From contig NC_081541.1 of assembly GCF_901000735.1 (NCBI RefSeq), positions 20,559,841 to 20,623,840 on the forward strand: DNA of 64,000 bases. Reading direction: 5' to 3'. Within the stretch, counting starts at the first letter, position 1, and each line of letters begins with the position of its first letter. A program made the translations under genes and the position numbers. This document shows positions 22,167 through 33,300 of this stretch, piece after piece. Source of the DNA: Corylus avellana. Its lineage: Eukaryota; Streptophyta; Magnoliopsida; Fagales; Betulaceae. The notes under the pieces were generated by a model. That model saw only the letters and a program-made list of their open reading frames with translations, had not been told where the DNA came from and did no database searches.

Positions 22167-23450
22167 TGATGAGTGCCAAATATTGCATATTTGGACCACC
22201 TTAATTTGCATTTGCTAAGCCTTTAGCTTTAATATGTTCTGATGTTTTGGTTAGTTTTGGTGTTTTAGTGATTTACAGGTTGTTAAGAGAAAAACGTAGC
22301 TTTAAGGTGATATTTGCAACTCATTCCATTAATTCTGGGACTTAAGACACTTCATGGAGTATTGGCAGCAAAGTGGAATTGAGCGATGATTTGCACCCGA
22401 TGAGTCCCACTAAAAAGACCATATCTAAAGTTGTATAGCTTGGATTGAAGTGATTTTAGTGTCATTGAAAATCTAACTCAAAGATTTACAAAGTCATATT
22501 TCACAAGAGTAAGCTAATTCTGACTAGAAGTGCACTCGAGCGCACTCGCGCCTTGCGCAGCAGAAGACATGTTGCACGAGTGCAATCGAGCACACTCAGC
22601 TGACCTGGCAGCGCTGAAACCCTTAAATTAGCTTATAAATATCATTCTTTTCCATTGTAAATGGATGGAGACACGTCGCGGGTGCCGTTCTTTGTCAAAA
22701 TTCATGTTTTTTTGGTTTTTGGAGCTTTGAACTCCAATTCTATTGTAAGTTTTACGTTTTTCATGATGTCAATTCAATTTGTTATTGTTTTTGTTATCAT
22801 GAGAGGCTAAAACCTTCAACTAAGGTTGAAGATGAAGCCTCGTCATTGATAAACATTCATATTCTTGTTGTTTTATGTATAATATGTGATTTTTAATTAA
22901 ATTGTTGTTCAAAGTTAATTCAATTGTTTGATTAATTTCATTTGATTGAATGTTGTCCTTTTATTCATGCTAAATTTTATATTCGTTGTGTTTCGTCTGG
23001 GGGTACATTGAATGATTAAATTGAGACGAATATCTATTGTGATCTACGGATATTGTGGATGATTTGATTTCAATTAAATATTCGTTGTGATTCTTTTAAC
23101 GGATGGATTCATCGAATGATTTAATATGTGTGTTTATGACTTTTGAACAATGTATACTCTTTTTGGTTGTCTATTGTATGCATAAAATGCAAGAACATGT
23201 TGTTTGATTTGGCAAGATGGATTCGGATAACCTTAGTATTTTTCCATTAATTGTTTTCAAATCATTTAGTTTAGTTTATGTTTTTGCACGATAAAAATAC
23301 GAAATTTGGAACTAGGTTAAGATAAAATTGGTTTAAATTAAAAAATTAATTTTGTGGATTCAACCTCGCACTTGCACACACACTTTACTGCACACACACT
23401 TTATTGCACACGACTCGTGCGCTTGCGAGTACAATTAAATTTGTACATCA
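22167..23450 (+). repeat. 5' LTR of LARD2
   Basis: 1284 bp. A GC-rich group of CACTCGAGCGCAC-type words lies at ~22530-22610, followed by a TATA-like TTATAAATATC near 22634. Confidence 0.9.
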
Positions 23451-23455
23451 AATTT

Positions 23456-23473
23456 TGGTGCCGTTGCCAGTGA
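23456..23473 (+). promoter_or_regulatory. Primer-binding site of LARD2
   Basis: TGGTGCCGTTGCCAGTGA lies five bases after the LTR and is a variant of the LARD1 PBS. Confidence 0.85.
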
Positions 23474-23684
23474 GTTGTTTGTTTTGGTGAAAATTGATTT
23501 TTATTTAAATTGATTTTATTTTTCTACTAGTTTAGGTAGATTTTTGTTTCATTTTCTTTTTGCAATTTTTGTTTATTTTTATTTTTATCTGTTTATGTTT
23601 TTTTTTCATCTAACCATAAAAAAAAAAAAAGTTTGGTTTCTGTTTTCATTTTTTTTCTACAATTCTGGGGAATCTACTCCCTGC

Positions 23685-23905
23685 CAATGCGCACGATCGC
23701 ACCCCACTCACGCTCGAGCGCACTCAAGCACAAGGCAACAGACAAAGCGCACCTGCACCCTCCGCTCAAGTGCACAGCAAACATATGCTTGAGCGCAATT
23801 CGCTTACGCTCGAGCGCACACACGCAACAGCAGCACATCTGCCGGACCAGCTCACACCTGCATTCGATCGCTCCTCACCTGCGCTCGAGCGCACCTCCGC
23901 AAACT
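23685..23905 (+). repeat. GC-rich island of CGCTCGAGCGCAC-type words in LARD2 leader
   Basis: Lies in the same place as the LARD1 island: after the PBS, before the zinc-knuckle ORF. It has repeated CGCTCGAGCGCAC and related words, for example near 23712, 23807 and 23881. Apparent open frames across it share no family similarity and are probably by-products of its composition. Confidence 0.8.
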
Positions 23906-24092
23906 ACACCAAAATGGGCCAGCACCTTGAATTTTGCCAAACTTATGTTTGGTTCGTTTTGAGTTTTTGTTTTTAATTTTTGATATTCTTGTTTATTTTA
24001 TTTTTTTTATAAAAAACCAACAAAAAACAAAAAAAAAAATTTGGTTAATGTTTCATGTGAAAGTGTGTTTTGTTTAAAGAGTGAGGATAAGC

Positions 24093-24662
24093 ATGAATTT
24101 TCCTTTAGGTGATTTTAATGCTACCCCTAGTTGTAGGACACCCACTCCTACCAACTATCCTCAACATTTTCACCCACATGGACCATGTTCATATTGCTCT
24201 AACCCTTATCATAGTTCAGGTAATTATCCATCCTGGGATAATTTTCTAATTTTTCACATGAGCAGATGAACATCAACTTCTCTAGTCCGGGGTCTAAATC
24301 AAATTTCAATTGCTACACCCCAGATTGGAGCAACCATTCTAATTTCTCGTGGCAAGCTAATGCTACGGGAATTTATGCTCCCCAATTTGATAAACTGCAT
24401 CATCCTAAATAGCTTCAGTTCGACAACCAATCATCTACCCCTCCACCTTGCAATTATCCTCTACAAGATTTTTCATTGAAAAACACTCTCAAAGCGTTTA
24501 TACAATCTAATGGCTAAACCTTGAAAGAGCTTAAAAATGTCACCATGGTCAACTCCCAAGCCATAAATGAAGTGAAGAATGCAACCATGGCCAACACTCA
24601 AGCAATTGAAAATTTGGAAGGACAACTTGGTCATTTAGTTGCTAAACTCACCAGAATAGAGG
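24093..24662 (+). pseudogene. Broken zinc-knuckle gag-like ORF of LARD2
   Basis: Opens at ATG 24093 and contains HPHGPCSYCSNPYHSSGNY, matching the LARD1 knuckle except that the last cysteine position is tyrosine. It hits a stop at ~24267. Related sequence continues in other frames to ~24660: DWSNHSNFSWQAN-like, then a coiled-coil-like NLEGQLGHLVAKL. The C-X2-C-X4-H-X4-C motif is therefore incomplete and the ORF is fragmented. Confidence 0.6.
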
Positions 24663-24828
24663 AAGAAGAGCTTTAAAATCAGTTGATGGCTGGAAGGCAC
24701 TACATGATTGATGAGAATGATTCTAGTAATCCTTATCATGAGCATGTCCAAGCCACCACCCCAATTGGGAGAGAGAAAAATGTTGAGAAGGCTGTTGATG
24801 AGCCAAGTCTAGAAGACCCATTGGGAAA

Positions 24829-25269
24829 GTGCTTTGCTCAATTGGATGTGACCTAGACCTTGACAAGTTACTTGAACAAGCTGATGCTTTATTGGGCTCC
24901 ACTCCCAAGATGCGAACTAAGAATGGGAAAACCACTGAGATATCATTCCTTAACACACACTCATTAGCAGTAGAGCTTTTCATTGTGGGTAACTATGAGG
25001 AGAAAGAAAAAGAGGAGCAAGTCGAGCAAATTGATCCCCTGCCAACTCCAAGTCTGTCCAATGACAAGGAAGTGAGTACTGAAGCTCATTCCTTCGTCAC
25101 AATCCCACTTGAGACATTCCATGAACCCCAAGCTCCACTTATTCAATGTCTCAAAGAGCCATTTTATGCCAAGACTCTCAAGGATCTTTGCAAACAAGCG
25201 AACAAACCTAGGAATCATCGTCCCAAGAAGATCCTTCGAAGCAAGCAAGTTGGCTATATAAGATGGTGA
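24829..25269 (+). CDS. Uncharacterised 146-residue ORF of LARD2
   Basis: A long open frame rich in E, K and L with no domain I recognise. It includes LLEQADALLGSTP, an acidic KEKEEQVEQIDPLP stretch and a basic end, KPRNHRPKKILRSKQ. I do not assign a start codon. It lies where the gag-pol linker would be in an autonomous relative. It may be a degenerate piece of coding sequence rather than an expressed protein. Confidence 0.35.
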   Translation: MLCSIGCDLDLDKLLEQADALLGSTPKMRTKNGKTTEISFLNTHSLAVELFIVGNYEEKEKEEQVEQIDPLPTPSLSNDKEVSTEAHSFVTIPLETFHEPQAPLIQCLKEPFYAKTLKDLCKQANKPRNHRPKKILRSKQVGYIRW

Positions 25270-25999
25270 AACATCTTTCCAGAGGGATATCAAATTCTTA
25301 CGAAGAAAGGGTGGAAAGGATTGGTCGGACATCCAAATGATCCGGGAAAGCACTGTAAAATTTCTTCCCAATTTTAATTTATGCACATTTTCTTTCTTTC
25401 TTATTTTTATTTTATTTTGTGTCATTTTCTTTTTGTTTTTATCAGCAATTAATCTTTTGATATTTGTTTCTATGAGGAAATATTGCTGTTAGATTTTGAC
25501 AGGTGTTTGGTGTTCAAGTTTGGGGGACGCCCTGGCCTTTGCACACTCGAGTTTCCTCATCCCTCGGTATTGTATCTCTTGCCACATTGAGGACAATGTG
25601 TCATTTAAGTTCGGGAGTGTGAAAAAACACATTGTCTTTTTATTTGTTTTTATCTGTTTGTTTTGTTAAAAAAATAATAATAATAAAATTGTGCTATGTT
25701 GTTGAATGGGCATGAGTTACATCATAACTATGGTTTGTATGTCATTAGTGTGTTTAACTTTTTGAACACTGCATGTCATTCGAAATCTGAGTCCTTTGAC
25801 TCATTTGGTGGATTAAAGAGACTTCACATGTCTGAGTTGATTATTACAAGCACACTAGCATAAAGTCTGTGAGGTATGAGATTTAGATTGATTAGGGTGT
25901 GCCTTGCGATTTGTAGGATGAAGTGTTGATGAAACCTTGGCTTGAAGATAAAAAAAAATACATATAAAAGAAAAAAAAATGTGTCATCATCAGTTTGAG

Positions 26000-26250
26000 C
26001 TTTTCATTAAGTAACTGGATCTTATGCCTCACTAAGCATTGAGTGTTCACGTAAAAAGATGAGAAATTCAATTTGGTTCATTGTATGGCTAATTTGGCTC
26101 CGTAGCCTTTTTGACTTGAGTAATTAAGCCTTAGGGATGTTTTACATCTAGCGCCCTAAAATCATCTGGTTTGGAAGTCACTGGCCCAACACTCATTACA
26201 TAGGTCAATTAGAAAGCTTAAGGGAGCCGAACATTACACAGCCTACACAC
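26000..26250 (+). other. Conserved non-coding block A of LARD2
   Basis: Alignable to 11555-11805 in LARD1 ('cattaagtaactggatct', 'tgagtgttcacgt', 'gtagcctttttgacttgag', 'gccctaaaat', 'tagaaagcttaagggagc'). An AAGTTTGGGGGA purine tract lies at ~25518. No open frame. Confidence 0.7.
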
Positions 26251-26544
26251 ACAATATATATATATATATAATGAATGTCTTGATCTAAGCCTTTGGTGTT
26301 TTCATCTGTGTGAATTCCTATGAATTTTGAGGTACACCAAATTTTGAGAGAAATTGAAGCCTCTTAACTTTGTGTTAGTCTCACTTTGCACCTATTGGAG
26401 CTTGTGTTGTCTCAGATTTTCACCTTTGAGTTGAATGATTTGTGGTTGGCTTGATGATTTGATTGTGGTGTTTACTTTGTTAAACCTGCTTATGATGTGA
26501 GAACCAGTGTTTATATGGAAATTGTGTTTGTCAATGACATTGTG

Positions 26545-26750
26545 CTAAAAATGTTTGTGGGTATCATTTTTGTTAAACCCTCACGAGACTTCACTCGTCC
26601 ACTAGGGATGCCTAGGGGTTTAAAAGGCTTGTTGCATATGCTAAATGCAATCGTCTCTCCCACGATAGCGGACATATGTTTCTTGCTTTCATTTTGTTTT
26701 TCATTTTGTTTTGCTAAGGGACTAGCAAAATGTAAGTTTGTGGGTATATT
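26545..26750 (+). other. Conserved non-coding block B of LARD2
   Basis: Matches 12070-12276 in LARD1, with 'ccctcacgagacttcactcg', 'ggcttgttgcatatgctaaa' and 'gactagcaaaatgtaagttt'. It ends at the 3' LTR. Confidence 0.75.
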
Positions 26751-28055
26751 TGATGAGTGTCAAATATTGCATATTTGGACCCCCTTAATTTGCATTTGCT
26801 AAGCCTTTAGCTTTATTATGTTATGATGTTTTGGTTAGTTTTGGTATTTTAGTGATTTGCAGGTTGTTAAGAGAAAAATGCGGCTTTAAGTTGATATTTG
26901 CAACTCATTCCATTAATTATGGGGCTTAAGACATTTCATAGAGCATTGGCAGCAAATAGGGATCGAGCGATGATTCGCACCTGATAAGTCCCACTAAAAA
27001 GGCCATATCTATAGTTGTATAACTCGGATTGAAGTGATCTTAGTGTCATTGAAAAGCTAACTCAAAGATCTACAAAGTCATCTTTCACAAGAGTACACTA
27101 ATTCTGACTGGAAGTGCACTCGAGCGCACGTTTAGTGCGATTGAGCGCACTCGCGCCCTGCGCAGCAGGACACATGTTGCACGAGTGCGATCGGGCGCAC
27201 TCGGCCAACCTGGCAGCACTAAAATCCTAAAATTAGCTTATAAATATCATTCTTTTTTCATTATAAATGGACGGAGACGCGCCAGGGGCGCCGTACTTTA
27301 TCAAAATTCGTGTTTTCTGGGTTTTTGGAGCTTTGAACTCCAATTCTATTGTAAGTTTTACGTTTTTCATGACGTTAATTCAATTTGTTATTGTTTTTGT
27401 TATTATGAGAGGCTAAAACCTTCAACTAAGGTTGAAGATGAAGCCTCGTCATTGATAAACATTCATGTTCTTGTTGTTTTATGTATACAATGTGATTTTT
27501 AATTAAATTGTTGTTCAAAGTTAATTCAATTGTTTGATTAATTTCATTTGATTGAATGTTGTCCCTTTATTCATGCTAAATTTTATATTCGTTGTGTTTC
27601 GTCTAGGGGTACATCGAATGATTGGATTGATATTAATATCCACTGTGATCTACGGGTACAGTGGATGATTTGATTTCAATTAAATATTCGTTATGATTCT
27701 TTTAATGGATGGATTCATCGAATGATTTAATATGTGTTTATGACTTTTGAACAATGTATACACTTTTTGGTTGTCTATTGTATGCATAAAATGTAAGAAC
27801 ATGTTGTTTGATTTGGTGAGGCGGATTTGGATAACCTTAGTACTTTTCCATTAATTGTTTTCAAATCATTTAGTTCAGATTATGCTTTTGCACGATAAAA
27901 ATACGAAATTTGGAACTAGGTTAAGATTAAATTGGTTTAAATTAAAAAATTAATTTTTGCAAACACGACTCCCTGTGGATTATACCTCGCACTTGCACAC
28001 ACACTTTACTGCACATGACTCGTGTGCTTGCGAGTACAATTAAATTTGTACATCA
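26751..28055 (+). repeat. 3' LTR of LARD2
   Basis: 1305 bp, starting TGATGAGTGTC and ending GTACATCA. The 21-bp length difference from the 5' LTR and scattered substitutions suggest more divergence than between the LARD1 LTRs. Confidence 0.9.
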
Positions 28056-28387
28056 ACGTCCTTAAAATAAACTGAAATATTTATGCTTAACAAAAATATG
28101 TCTCACAAATGATAATAACGTTCCTTATTAAAATAAATTAATCAATCTCTGAAAGAAAACTGTGTCAATGCACTTATTAACTTGACTAATATGAAATCAC
28201 ATGAAATCCTAAATACGTTCACCCCCATTCCGGACTCCTAATGCAACTTGATCACTACCTGAAACAAGAAATAAAACTGATGAGCCAAAAGGGGACCCAA
28301 TAAGTGAAAACCACAACCATACGTAGTTTTACACCTTGTCCCGTTTCGAAAATTGGAACTCATAACTACATATGTTCCCAGTATATT

Positions 28388-29095
28388 CATCCACTGTATC
28401 TGGGAATCATAATGGATATAAGTCTCAATCAAATCATTCAATGTATCCGAGGATGAAACACAACAAATATAAAACTTGCATGAAGGAAAGGCACAACATT
28501 TAATCAAATGAAATTAATCCACGCAATTGAATTGATTTTGAACAACAATTTGATTAAACATTGAATTGTATACATAAAACGACAAGAACATGAATGTTTA
28601 TCAATGTCGAGGCTTCATCTTCAACCTCAGTTGAAGGTTTTAGCCTCTCATGATCACAAAACTCATGGTTATATGAATTGAAATCATAAAAATCCTAAAA
28701 CTTACAAAGAAAAACAAAGTAAGGGCTCAAGAACGACAACAATTCGACTTTTTGTTCTAAACGGTGCCTCCTGATGTGTTTTACAAAAGAAAATGTGATA
28801 TTTAAACTAAAACATTAGGATTTCAGCGTTGCCAGGTCAGCACGGATGCGCTTGATCGCACTCTAGGTGCGCTGGAGCGCACTCAGGTCTTCAAGGCTTC
28901 TACAATTGATCAGACTTCCAGAAATGCATTTCTTCAATTTCTTCACAATTTTCACACCAGAGACTGCAGTTTTCTCTCAATGACCTGCAAAACACTAAAA
29001 CACCAAAACTACCCAAAACATTAGAAAATAACAAAGCTAAGAGCTTAATAAATACAAGTTAAAGGGCCCAAATATACAATATTTGGCACTCATCA
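28388..29095 (-). mobile_element. Truncated LARD2-type LTR, minus strand
   Basis: On the minus strand it begins TGATGAGTGCCAAATATTG at 29095 and follows the LARD2 LTR for about 700 bases, with one CGATCGCACTC-type island (~28845-28885). It stops at 28388, exactly where the chromovirus LTR also stops. Both partners are truncated, which points to a deletion junction rather than a simple insertion. Confidence 0.75.
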
Positions 29096-29830
29096 CTTTT
29101 GTTTTGTATGATATGTGCTGCTTTATTTAAGGTAGAATAAAAGAAGAGAGAAGAGAAGCAATAATGGCAATATTTAGATTTGTGTGTAGGAGTAAGCCAT
29201 GGTATTTTCCCTACATCAATTCTCTTGTAAATATTAGGACCTGTAAAAGTGATTTAAGTTGAGAATTCTTTTGTTTTGTTTTATATGATATGTGCTGCTT
29301 TATTTAAGGTAGAAGAAAAGAAAAGAAAAGAGAAGCAATAATGGTAATATTTAGATTTCTGTGTAGCAGCAAGCTAGGGTATTTTCCCTGCATCAATTCT
29401 CTTGTAAATATTAGGACCTGTAAATGTGATTTAAGTTGGAAATATTTTGGTTTTGTTTTGTATGATATGTGCAGCTTTATTTAAGGTAGAAGAAAAGAAA
29501 ATAGAAGAGAAGCAGTAATGGCAATATTTACATTTCTGTGTAGTCGCAAGCGAGGATATTTTCCATGCATCAATTCTCTTATAAACATTAGGACTGGTAA
29601 ATGTGATATCAACTGAGAATTTTTTGGTTTTGTTTTGTACGATATGTGCTGCTTTATTTAGGGTAGAAGAAAAGAAAAGAGAAAGAGAAGCAGTAATGGC
29701 AATATTTAGATTTCTGTGTAGCAGCAAGCCATGGTATTTTCCTTGCATCAATTCTCTTGTAAATATTAGGACCAATAAATTTGATTTAAGTTGAAATTTT
29801 TTTTGTTTTGTTTTTGTATGATATGTGTTA
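29096..29830 (-). repeat. Tandem array 1, 177-bp units
   Basis: Four units plus a partial fifth. The landmark 'tatgatatgtg' recurs at 29107, 29283, 29461, 29638 (as tacgatatgtg) and 29817, spacing 176-179. Each unit includes an A/G-rich segment and 'atttagatttctgtgtag'. The same array occurs at 32588-33300, next to a second copy of the same LTR. Confidence 0.85.
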
Positions 29831-31468
29831 CTTTATTTATTTATTTAGCTTTTTTTTAGTGATTTTTTTCTTGGATAAGAGACCACAACCATGGACCCAA
29901 CAAAACCTACCCACAACCCATAAATTTCTCTCTTTAGCCCATAAATCCGTTAGGGTTTGGTTTGTTACTTTTTCTCTTAAAGAATGCAAAGATCTATAAA
30001 GTCTATTAGAGTACATAATTCAAAAAGTTACTATAAAAGTATAAAACATTTAATAAGAAATATGATAACTAGTGAGTTTCGAAAATAATAAACTTTAGTT
30101 GTGGAATGTCAAATCATAACAACATTTCTTACTAGACTTAATTACAAATAACTAATGTGAAAAGACTATAAAATTAATAATTATTTCCGCTCCTATTCTA
30201 GCCTCCTATTGTAGGCTACTCTTTACCTGAAAACAAAAAGTAAAGCTGAATGAGCCAAAAGGGGCCGAGTAAGTAAATCCCCAACCATAAATAGTTTGTT
30301 TAATTTTGTTTTTTTTTTTTTCAAAAAAAAAAAGTTGGCATGGTATCAAGCACATTAAAATATGTATGCAAACCTGCCACTATGAGATACATATGCATGG
30401 TTACATCTCCCGTTTTATATCCATATTGAAGCGTCTAGCAATAAAACATCATAAATCATCAAAGCAATTATTTATAATCATTATCTCATAATAGGGCTCA
30501 TGTACACTGTTACTCCTGTGTACTTGGGTTGCAAGTCCTTGCAATCATGGCACAGAATTGCGGCCATAGCCATGCCCGTATGCCAATTTAACTCTAAGTG
30601 CACTTAGTAGACTGTTGATGGAATTCCACCTTCTGGCATAGCCTCTTTCACTGGTTTCGTCTCCATCCAAGTATTGGTAATTCTTTCTTATTTCTCTTGG
30701 GGCCAAAAATACCCTCTTTTTATAACTTTTTTCTCATTTCTTTTACTTCTCTTGATACATCTCAGGGCAACATGTAGGAGGGTTTATCATTATTCTTATT
30801 TCTTATAATCGTCATTTTCTCAAAATTCCTTTTAGAAAATCTTTCATGCATGCAACATAACTCCATAATATGTAAATAAAATAATTATTTACAATTTGAT
30901 ACAAAAATGTATAAATAGTATGAGATGATAACTTTAAAAGGAGTAGAGAATTTACTTACCTCTAGACTAGAGCTAAAAGTAGTATGAAAAATCTAGTTGC
31001 CCCAATGTGATTAAGACCCATTAGTATCGTTTCTGAATCTAATTTCTCAAGTACGTTCTCTCTTATGTTCTTTCTTTCTTGCAACGCTTTGTCTCGCCTT
31101 TTTTTTTCTCTGTTCTATGTAAACATTCTCAGAAAGAAGAAAGCCCAAGTAGAAAGTGGAAGAAGGAAGAATATGTGGAAGAGAATGGAGAGGAGTAGTG
31201 AGATTTGTGAAGGGGAATGGCTCTATTTATAGAGAACCAGATCCATCTACTAGTCTCCGTCTATTGTTCCATCTATCAATCTCCACTACTATTCCATCTA
31301 CCAATCTCCTCTACTATTCTATCTACCAATCTTCCTATACCATCTACTAGTCTCCTTCTACTATTCCATCTACTAGTCTCCATATAATATTCACATAACA
31401 CCATAAATTTCTCAAGAATTATTATCATTACCTAATATATTTCATGAAAATATTTCTTGGGTGTTACA
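29831..31468 (-). mobile_element. Gypsy-like LTR, copy 1, minus strand
   Basis: Shares 'gaccacaaccatggaccc', 'cgttagggtttggtttgtt' and the rest with copy 2 (35935-37852), and is distantly related to the chromovirus LTR at 5990. On the minus strand it starts TGTAACACCCAAG at 31468, preceded by a purine-rich AGAAGGGAAGAT that could be a polypurine tract. The tandem array on its left is probably part of the same repeat unit. Confidence 0.65.
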
Positions 31469-32587
31469 ATCTTCCCTTCTGATTGAAATTTCGTCCTAAA
31501 AAATAAAGCTTCAAATATTACCTATCTCCAAACTTAGTAATTCAAATTCTATGATATCCATCAATTATTCACAGGGGTTGGGGCCCTTGGATGTCAAATA
31601 TATGGGTTAGGTACTTCCCTTAAAAACTTTATCTAACATTTCCAAAAACTTTATGCCAACAAGGTCTACAATGAAAGTAATTAGATTGGTCACAAAACCT
31701 TTTAGCAAATTTTTGAAAAGTCCATTATTCGTTTGCTGTAATTTATGAAGAGATTAAGAAGAAGATAGATGAAATATTGTAGTTCTACGTTATTTTACTT
31801 GTTCTTGATTTTGTGTCTCATCTAAATCAAAGAATTACTCCAATGAAACCTAGGCATTGGTGTCTGGTCATATGAGTGTAGTTCTGTTTTCTTGGATCCC
31901 AAACAATGGGAATTTAATAGGGATGAATCTATGGTTTCTTTCTTCTTTGGGATTTTCTTTCCTTAACATTTCATTTGCTCGGGGTTTATGAGAATAGCGA
32001 GTGTAGAGAAGATAATTTATTTATGAGAATATCTTGGGGTTTATGGGTAAGGTCCTTCCCTTACAAAATCTGTATTCGTGTCTCGATAGCTTTAGGGCAA
32101 CATCCCTAACTTGAGACGTTTGGCACGGCATGTCCGGATAGGGTGAGGATGGCATGCAGACGGCATTGCGATGAAGCTCCCGAGAACATGTGTCTGGACG
32201 GGCTTGCTTCCTGTCCGGATAGCCTAGCATGGAGATTGATATTTCTCACGGGATATCGCGTCCGGATGGCCTTTCTTCACATCTGGACGGTCTTGCATTG
32301 GGGATGATTCTTGGTGCTTTGGAATTTCCGTTCTGATCACCAAATTAGCCAACACAAAAACTAACATATATGTTGTTCATATGTATGTATAAACTTGTAA
32401 GGAAATAAAATCCCAAAAGACTAGAAAAAATTATGAAGTACCTCCAAAAACTTCACTAGACACCAGCCTCCAAGCAGTCTTTTCCAAGACCTTGTTTCAC
32501 CAATCACCAACCACCAAACACCAGCTTGTCAATCACAAACAAGCTTGGGTATTTCGAACCTAGGGTATTTTGGTAAGATTGGGTAGA
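31469..32587 (-). other. Short non-coding region between two gypsy-like LTR copies
   Basis: No recognisable coding sequence and no clear PBS. If the flanking copies are the LTRs of one element, this 1.1 kb would be all that remains of its interior. 32080-32300 contains repeated TCCGGA and GTCTGGACGG-type words. Confidence 0.45.
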
Positions 32588-33300
32588 TGAAGAAAACAAG
32601 GTAGAAGTAAAGAAAAGAGAAGAGAAGTAGTAATGGCAATATTTAGATTTTTGTGTTGCAGCAAGCTAGGGTATTTTTCCTGCATCAATTCTCTTATAAA
32701 TACTAGGGCCAGTAAATGTGATTTAAGTTGAGAATTTTTTTGGTTTTGATTTGTATGCTATGTGCAGCTTTATTTAAGGTAGATGAAAATAAAAGAGAAG
32801 CAGTAATGACAATATTTAGAGTTTTGTGTAGCAGCAAGTCAGGGTATTTTCTCTGCATCAATTCTCTTGTAAATATTAGGATCGGTAAATGTGATTTAAG
32901 TTGAGAATTTTTTGGTTTTTTTTTTTTTTGTATGATATGTGATGCTTTATTTAAAGTAGAAGAAAAGAAAAGAGAAGAGAAGTAGTAATGACAATATTTA
33001 GATTTCTATGTGGCAGCAAGCCAAGGTATTTTCCCTGCATCAATTTTCTTATAAGTATTAGGACAGGTAAATGTGATTTAAGTTGAGAATTTTTTTGGTT
33101 TTGTTTTGTATGATATGTGCTACTTTATTTAAGGTAGAAGAAAATAAGAGAGAAGAGAAGCAGTAACGGCAATATTTAGATTTTTGTGTAGCAGCAAGCC
33201 ATGGTATTTTCCCTCCATCAATTCTCTTGTAAATATTAGGAAAGGTAAATGTGATTTAAGTTGAGAATTTTTTGGTTTTGTTTTGTATAATATGTGTTGC
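32588..33300 (-). repeat. Tandem array 2, 177-bp units
   Basis: Landmark 'tatg.tatgtg' recurs at 32756, 32931, 33109 and 33286. Units match those at 29096-29830. The last unit is split by the solo LTR at 33301-35934 and resumes at 35935 with 'gctgctttatt'. Confidence 0.85.

Larger units (their letters stand above)
22167..28055 (+). mobile_element. LARD2: complete non-autonomous LTR retrotransposon
   Basis: LTRs at 22167-23450 and 26751-28055 start TGATGAGTG and end GTACATCA. Perfect TSD ACGTC (22162-22166 and 28056-28060). PBS, gag-like remnant, purine tracts and conserved blocks A and B lie in the same order as in LARD1. The LTR sequences share only the general terminal pattern with LARD1, so this is a separate family with the same body plan. 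No pol gene. Confidence 0.9.
22038..28387 (-). mobile_element. 5' LTR of the chromovirus, split by LARD2 and truncated
   Basis: Begins TGTAACATCCCCAGCTCG like its partner at 5990. LARD2 (22167-28055) interrupts it. It resumes at 28056 ('acgtccttaaaataaactg', as at ~6117) and then breaks off at 28387, where the partner LTR continues 'tgtaagaaaacag'. About 1.4 kb of the LTR is therefore missing. Confidence 0.85.

Noticed and set aside
23544..23976. Three overlapping plus-strand open frames of 68-109 residues
   Set aside because: They lie over the GC-rich word cluster of the LARD2 leader. The repeated CGCTCGAGCGCAC-type words avoid stops in several frames; there is no domain or family similarity.
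29096..33300. CRISPR-like array
   Set aside because: Units are contiguous 177-bp tandem repeats without distinct spacers, in a plant repeat context.
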